From Geothrix fermentans DSM 14018 (lineage in GTDB: Bacteria > Acidobacteriota > Holophagae > Holophagales > Holophagaceae): DNA of 47,323 nt. The DNA is taken from positions 1 to 47,323 of the forward strand of contig NZ_AUAU01000025.1 of NCBI RefSeq assembly GCF_000428885.1. The letters are read 5' to 3'. The notes under the pieces were generated by a model that searched no databases, was not told the DNA's origin, and saw only the letters and a program-made list of their open reading frames with translations. Of this stretch, positions 43,791 through 47,323 are shown one piece after another. The translations under genes were made by a program, and so were the position numbers. The first letter of the stretch is position 1; each line of letters starts with the position of its first letter.

Positions 43791-44451
43791 GGCCGGGGTC
43801 GAGTTCCTGGCGGAGGGCGGCGAGGTAGGCGGTCATGGTGGCCTGGCGGGCCTGGGCGCGGCGCCGGCCGGCGGAGGTGGTCATGGCGGCGGCGAGTTTG
43901 AGGAGCTTCCGCTCGAAGTGGTCGAGGCTCCAGGCTTTGTCGTCCAACTCGCGGCCCTCCGCCCAGGGGTCCTCCGGGTGCCAGAGGCCCGCGCCGAAGC
44001 TGGCGCCCGTGGCGAAGACCCGGGCGATGCCGATGGCGCCCAGGGCCTCCAGGCGGTCCGCGTCCTGCACCACGGCGGCCTCCAGGCTGCCGGGGGCCTG
44101 GCCCCCGCTCCAGCTGTGCGTGGCCACGGCGGCGGCCACCGCTTCCGCCTTGTCCTCCAGGCCCGGGATCTCCCGGCACCAGCAGGGCACCAGCTCCGCG
44201 GCCAGGCGCGCGGTGAGGGAGGACTCCGGGTGGTTCTTGGGCAGGTAGACGAGGTCGTGGAGCAGGGCGGCGGCCACGCAGACCTCCGCGTCGGCCCCCT
44301 CCTCGGCGGCCAGGTCCGCCGCCAGCCGCGCCACCCGCAGGATGTGGCCCAGGTCGTGGGCCGCGTCCCGGGGGAAGGCCTCGGCGGCCAGGTGGGCGCG
44401 GAGCCGCGCCAGGAGTGGGTCGAACCACGGGAGGGAGGGGGATTGCGCCAT
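43786..44451 (-). CDS. HD-domain metal-dependent phosphohydrolase
   Basis: 221 aa. Metal ligands of the HD superfamily: His32 (AHDLGHILRV), His65-Asp66 (LLHDLVYL), and an Asp in VQDADRLEALGAIG. This arrangement matches the YedJ-like uncharacterised HD hydrolases, probably acting on nucleotides. The substrate is unknown. The last two residues and stop are encoded by a repeat unit of the heptamer array. It diverges from the bfd gene. Confidence 0.9.
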   Translation of the reverse strand: MAQSPSLPWFDPLLARLRAHLAAEAFPRDAAHDLGHILRVARLAADLAAEEGADAEVCVAAALLHDLVYLPKNHPESSLTARLAAELVPCWCREIPGLEDKAEAVAAAVATHSWSGGQAPGSLEAAVVQDADRLEALGAIGIARVFATGASFGAGLWHPEDPWAEGRELDDKAWSLDHFERKLLKLAAAMTTSAGRRRAQARQATMTAYLAALRQELDPGR

Positions 44452-44488
44452 GGGTCCAGGGTATCGGTTGTGCCGGAAATCACGATTT

Positions 44489-44498
44489 TCAATATTGA
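44489..44498. promoter_or_regulatory. AT-rich palindrome and possible promoter upstream of bfd
   Basis: TCAATATTGA is a perfect 10-bp palindrome in a markedly AT-rich patch (44476-44520), rare in this window. TTGAGA (44495-44500) and TACACT (44516-44521) could be -35/-10 with a short 15-bp spacer, so the palindrome would overlap the -35. An iron-responsive regulator site is an inference from the downstream genes; it is not a consensus Fur box. Confidence 0.35.
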
Positions 44499-44537
44499 GA
44501 CTCTTTCTCTTTTGTTACACTGGTCCCGAGGTCGGGC

Positions 44538-44822
44538 ATGTTCCTCTGCGTCTGCAACGCCATCACCGAAGACCAGGTCGTCTGGGCCGTGCGGGAGCGC
44601 GGGGCGGAATCCGTGGAGGCGGTCTTCGAGGCGCTGGAGGCCAAGCCGGACTGCGGGCGCTGCCTGGGGGCCATGGCCGAGGCGGTCCTGGCCATCCGGG
44701 CCGGGGAGCCGGTGGCGGTGGCCCTGGATCCCGCCATGGATCCCTGGGCCACGCCCTGGGGCTGCCGCGGCCGCTGCCGCCCGGTCTGGGGCCGGCCCGC
44801 CGAAGTCGCCAAGGCCAGCTGA
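44538..44822 (+). CDS. bfd: Bacterioferritin-associated ferredoxin
   Basis: 94 aa. BFD-like [2Fe-2S] domain with four cysteines: Cys4 and Cys6 (CVCNAIT), Cys39 and Cys42 (CGRC). It reduces the ferric core of bacterioferritin so iron can leave. A C-terminal extension beyond the usual 60-70 residues carries two more cysteines (GCRGRCRP). Its neighbour 59 bp downstream is bfr, the expected pair. Confidence 0.92.
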   Translation: MFLCVCNAITEDQVVWAVRERGAESVEAVFEALEAKPDCGRCLGAMAEAVLAIRAGEPVAVALDPAMDPWATPWGCRGRCRPVWGRPAEVAKAS

Positions 44823-44860
44823 ATCCAGTTGTGAGGAACCGGCAAAGGTGGCTATGGTGA

Positions 44861-44880
44861 GGACCTTTCCCGGGAGGTCC
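44861..44880 (+). promoter_or_regulatory. Hairpin sequestering the ribosome binding site of bfr
   Basis: GGACCT pairs with AGGTCC across TTCCCGGG, extended by two G-T pairs. The right arm includes GGGAGG (44872-44877), the apparent Shine-Dalgarno, and ends one base before the bfr ATG. It could limit bfr translation unless opened by ribosomes or a regulator. Confidence 0.4.
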
Positions 44881-44881
44881 C

Positions 44882-45358
44882 ATGCAAGGCGACGGCACCG
44901 TCATCCAGCACCTGAACCGGATCCTCCGCAACGAGCTGACGGCCATCAACCAGTACTTCCTGCACGCCCGCATGTGCCGCAACTGGGGCCTCAAGGAGCT
45001 GGGCGAGCACGAGTACCGGGAATCCATCGACGAGATGAAGCACGCCGACCTGCTGGTGGAGCGGATCCTCTTCCTGGAGGGCCTGCCGTCCATGCAGGAC
45101 CTGAACAAGCTCCGCATCGGCCAGAACCCCAAGGAGATCCTCGAGGGCGACCTGGCCCTGGAGATGGACGCCATGAAGGACCTGCGCGAGGCCATCGCCT
45201 ACGCCGAGGGCATCCGCGACTACGTGAGCCGCGACCTCTGCCAGGACATCCTCGAAAGCGAGGAGGAGCACGTGGACTGGCTGGAGACCCAGCTGGACCT
45301 CATCGGCCAGATGGGCCTCCAGAACTTCGTCCAGCGGGCGGCGGGCGGGATCTCATAG
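44882..45358 (+). CDS. bfr: Bacterioferritin
   Basis: Iron-storage 24-mer subunit. 158 aa. The ferroxidase ligands are all present at canonical positions: Glu18, Glu51, His54, Glu94, Glu127, His130. Met52, the heme b ligand between subunits, is conserved, so it should bind heme. Four-helix bundle plus short C-terminal helix, normal length. Together with bfd it forms an iron store-and-release pair. Confidence 0.97.
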   Translation: MQGDGTVIQHLNRILRNELTAINQYFLHARMCRNWGLKELGEHEYRESIDEMKHADLLVERILFLEGLPSMQDLNKLRIGQNPKEILEGDLALEMDAMKDLREAIAYAEGIRDYVSRDLCQDILESEEEHVDWLETQLDLIGQMGLQNFVQRAAGGIS

Positions 45359-45463
45359 CAGGCCGTCTGGGGCGGATTCCAGCGTGGTGGCCGGTAGAGC
45401 CTCAGCGTTTCCGCGGCGGTGGGGCGGATCGAGGCAGGTAAGATGGGCCTTCCCGGAGGACCC

Positions 45464-47209
45464 ATGCGGAGCCTGACCACGCTGCTGATGAGCCTGTTGC
45501 TGGCGACGGTCGCCTGGGCCCAGAAGGCGGACCCCACCTTCGACGCGGTCAAGAGCGTGGGCCTGGCCTTCCAGAAGGGCGCCGTGGTGCTCACGGTACC
45601 CGCGGGCGCCCACCTCAAGGCCTCCTTCATGGAGGTGGTGAAGAAGGGCGGCCCCGGCACCCTCAAGGCCGGGCCCCTGCCCGCCACGGACGCCAAGGAC
45701 GAGATCGGCGACGGCATCTGGCACGGCACCGTGCGCATCCCCCTGCGGGGCGAGGGCCTCACGGGCACCGTGAAGCTGGAGGTGACCTACCAGCCCTGCA
45801 CCGAGGGGGAGGGCGGCGTCTGCTTCCCGCCCACGTCGCGGGTGCTGGAGGTGAAGGCGAGTGAAATTCCGGGCGGGGCTTCGGCGGCCGCGGCGCCGGA
45901 GAAACCTGCGATTTCTCCGGTAGAAAAAACAGAACCGCAGGTGGCGGTAGCGGCCGCGCCTGTGCCTGTTCCCGCGCCCGCCCCGGCTCCGGCCCCGAAG
46001 CATGAGGGCCTGCTCTGGTCGCTGCTGCTGGTCTTCCTGGCGGGCATGGGGGCTTCGTTGACCCCCTGCGTCTATCCGATGATCCCCATCACCATGGCCA
46101 TCGTGGGCGCCAAGGGCAGCGGCAAGGCCCGGGGCTTCGCCCTGTCGGCGGTGCTGGTGCTCGGCATGGCCGTCACCTACACGACCCTGGGCGTGCTGGC
46201 GGCCCGGAGCGGCGCAGCCTTCGGGGCCTTCGCGCAGAAGCCGGCCTTCCTCATCCCCGTGTCCCTGCTCTTTGCCGCCTTCGCGCTCTCCCTCTTCGGG
46301 GCCTTCGAGATCGCCCTGCCCCAGGGTCTCGCCCTGAAGCTGCAGGGCGACGGCTCCCGCAAGGGCTTCGGCGGGGCCTTCCTCATGGGTCTGGTGCTGG
46401 GGCCGCTCTCCGCCCCCTGCGTGGGTCCCGTCATCGGCGCCGTGCTGGTGGGCATCGCCCAGCAGGGGGACGTGTTCATGGGCGGCCTCCAGCTCTTCGT
46501 CTTCGCCCTGGGCATGGGCGTGCTGTTCCTCGCCGTGGGCACCTTCTCGGCGGCGCTGCCCAAGAGCGGCGACTGGCTTACGCGCTTCAAGCAGGGCATG
46601 GGGCTGGTGGTGCTGGGCTTCGCGGCCTGGAACGTGCGGCTCGTGGTGCCGGACTGGGCGAACTTCGCCATGTGGACCGTGGTGATGCTCGCGGGTGCGG
46701 CGGTCTTCGGCGCCTTTGAAGCCGCCTCGGGTCTGGTGGGCCAGCTCCGCAAGGGCTTCGCCCTGTTGCTGCTGTCGCTGGCCCTGCTGCTGGGCGTGCG
46801 CACCGTGGAGGCCTACCTCAAGGTGGACCTGCTGCCCAAGGGTGGCGCAGCCGTGGCGGCCCAGGATGAACACGCCGGCTGGATGGAGCAGGACCTCGAA
46901 GGCGCGCTCGCCAAGGCCAAGGCCGAGAAGAAAGTCGTGCTGGTGGACATCTACGCCGACTGGTGCGCCCAGTGCAAGGAACTGGACGAGAAGACCTGGC
47001 CCGACGCCGCGCTGAAGCAGTGGATCGCCGCGAACGCCGTGCCCATCCGCATCGACACCGACGCCAGGCGCAAGGACCTGGCCACGAAGCTGCAGATCCG
47101 CAGCTATCCCACCGTGCTGCTGCTGGACGCCGATGGCCGGGAGCTGCGCCGCATCCTGGGCTTCCAGAAGCCCGAGACCATGAGGGCCTGGCTCGAGGGG
47201 AAAAGCTGA
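45464..47209 (+). CDS. dsbD: Thiol:disulfide interchange protein DsbD
   Basis: Carries reducing power from cytoplasmic thioredoxin to the periplasm. 581 aa. Signal peptide (about 1-20); alpha domain with Cys112 and Cys120 (CTEGEGGVC); Ala/Pro linker (about 137-180); eight-span beta domain with Cys202 (TPCVYPMIP) and Cys319 (APCVGPVIG); C-terminal thioredoxin domain with CAQC (Cys501, Cys504). All three cysteine pairs are intact. ATG 45464 follows GGAGGA; upstream codons are not needed. It could supply reductant for cytochrome c maturation, relevant to the heme proteins in this window. The stop codon sits at the edge of a family A repeat. Confidence 0.96.
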   Translation: MRSLTTLLMSLLLATVAWAQKADPTFDAVKSVGLAFQKGAVVLTVPAGAHLKASFMEVVKKGGPGTLKAGPLPATDAKDEIGDGIWHGTVRIPLRGEGLTGTVKLEVTYQPCTEGEGGVCFPPTSRVLEVKASEIPGGASAAAAPEKPAISPVEKTEPQVAVAAAPVPVPAPAPAPAPKHEGLLWSLLLVFLAGMGASLTPCVYPMIPITMAIVGAKGSGKARGFALSAVLVLGMAVTYTTLGVLAARSGAAFGAFAQKPAFLIPVSLLFAAFALSLFGAFEIALPQGLALKLQGDGSRKGFGGAFLMGLVLGPLSAPCVGPVIGAVLVGIAQQGDVFMGGLQLFVFALGMGVLFLAVGTFSAALPKSGDWLTRFKQGMGLVVLGFAAWNVRLVVPDWANFAMWTVVMLAGAAVFGAFEAASGLVGQLRKGFALLLLSLALLLGVRTVEAYLKVDLLPKGGAAVAAQDEHAGWMEQDLEGALAKAKAEKKVVLVDIYADWCAQCKELDEKTWPDAALKQWIAANAVPIRIDTDARRKDLATKLQIRSYPTVLLLDADGRELRRILGFQKPETMRAWLEGKS

Positions 47210-47245
47210 GACAGGATTAACAGGATGAAAAGCAGGATTAACAGG
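47205..47245. repeat. Family A repeat, copy 3 (interrupted, runs to window end)
   Basis: Begins with 29 nt identical to 30610-30638, containing the dsbD TGA, and has two ATTAACAGG units. It breaks at 47245/47246, where the 300-bp element begins; the preceding six bases AACAGG are the reverse complement of the CCTGTT flanking the first copy. Confidence 0.75.
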
Positions 47246-47323
47246 ACCTGCTTATCGGCCAAGCTCAGCCCCATGTTCGCAAGATGAAAGGCTGGAGCCG
47301 GAGATGACGGAGAAACGGCCTCG
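47246..47323. mobile_element. 300-bp MITE-like element, copy 2 (cut by window edge)
   Basis: 78 of 78 bases identical to 22391-22468. It is inserted in a family A repeat, as is copy 1. The remainder lies outside the window. Confidence 0.65.

Noticed and set aside
37268-44822. The hemerythrin, heme-rhodanese, HD hydrolase and bfd genes as one new defence or redox island
   Set aside because: They are interrupted by ftsK and wall genes, lie on both strands, and show no base composition change; only local links are reported.

Overview
The window is about 47 kb of very GC-rich bacterial chromosome, densely packed with short intergenic gaps and many ATGA or TGATG stop/start overlaps. The gene content is that of a free-living Gram-negative-type cell with a periplasm (lipoproteins, SurA/PpiD-type chaperone, DsbD, phosphoheptose isomerase, periplasmic c-type heme proteins). 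Many proteins carry long Pro/Ala-rich linkers, and non-coding palindromic repeats are dispersed through the region. This suggests an Acidobacteriota member of the Holophaga/Geothrix type, or possibly a deltaproteobacterium-like lineage. That assignment is inference from style and content; no rRNA gene is present to settle it.

Layout. 82-5489: the rod-shape operon mreB-mreC-mreD-PBP2-rodA, coupled to ligA (5489-7489). 7522-14704: a Ser/Thr kinase, a small lipoprotein, a cystathionine gamma-synthase-type enzyme, a CYTH protein, an unknown membrane-anchored protein, and a response regulator paired with a conserved hypothetical. 14717-21399+: a DUF1275 membrane protein, asparaginase, serS, an orphan ABC ATPase, the PpiD-like chaperone, then def-fmt. 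22317-22740: a nested repeat island. 22741-29911: a large TPR protein, cytidine deaminase, a DUF58 protein, an amino-acid permease, riboflavin synthase and smpB. 29958-37271: DedA, prolyl iminopeptidase, an EamA transporter, a CPBP protease, hemW, a DUF4124 protein, gmhA and a membrane-anchored heme protein. 37268-44451: a hemerythrin-like protein, a heme/triple-rhodanese protein, ftsK, a polysaccharide deacetylase, a QueD-like protein and an HD hydrolase. 44538-47209: bfd-bfr iron storage pair and dsbD.

Genes that work together: cell-wall elongation (MreBCD, PBP2, RodA), nascent-protein maturation (Def and Fmt; SerS and SmpB nearby), iron handling (Bfd feeding electrons to Bfr), and envelope redox and sulfur handling (DsbD, rhodanese-heme protein, heme membrane protein).

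The most unusual content is non-coding. Three families of short repeats are dispersed here: A, ATTAACAGGAT-type hairpins; B, CRCAGAGGGCRC-type hairpins; C, 7-bp TGTCAGC/TATCAGC arrays. Every convergent gene junction longer than 20 bp (five of five) is occupied by one of them, and no divergent junction is. A 300-bp MITE-like element with imperfect terminal inverted repeats sits inside a family A repeat at 22391-22690, flanked by a 6-bp direct repeat. The first 78 bp of an identical copy begin at 47246, also inside a family A repeat. No classical phage, IS transposase, CRISPR array, tRNA or rRNA gene was seen.
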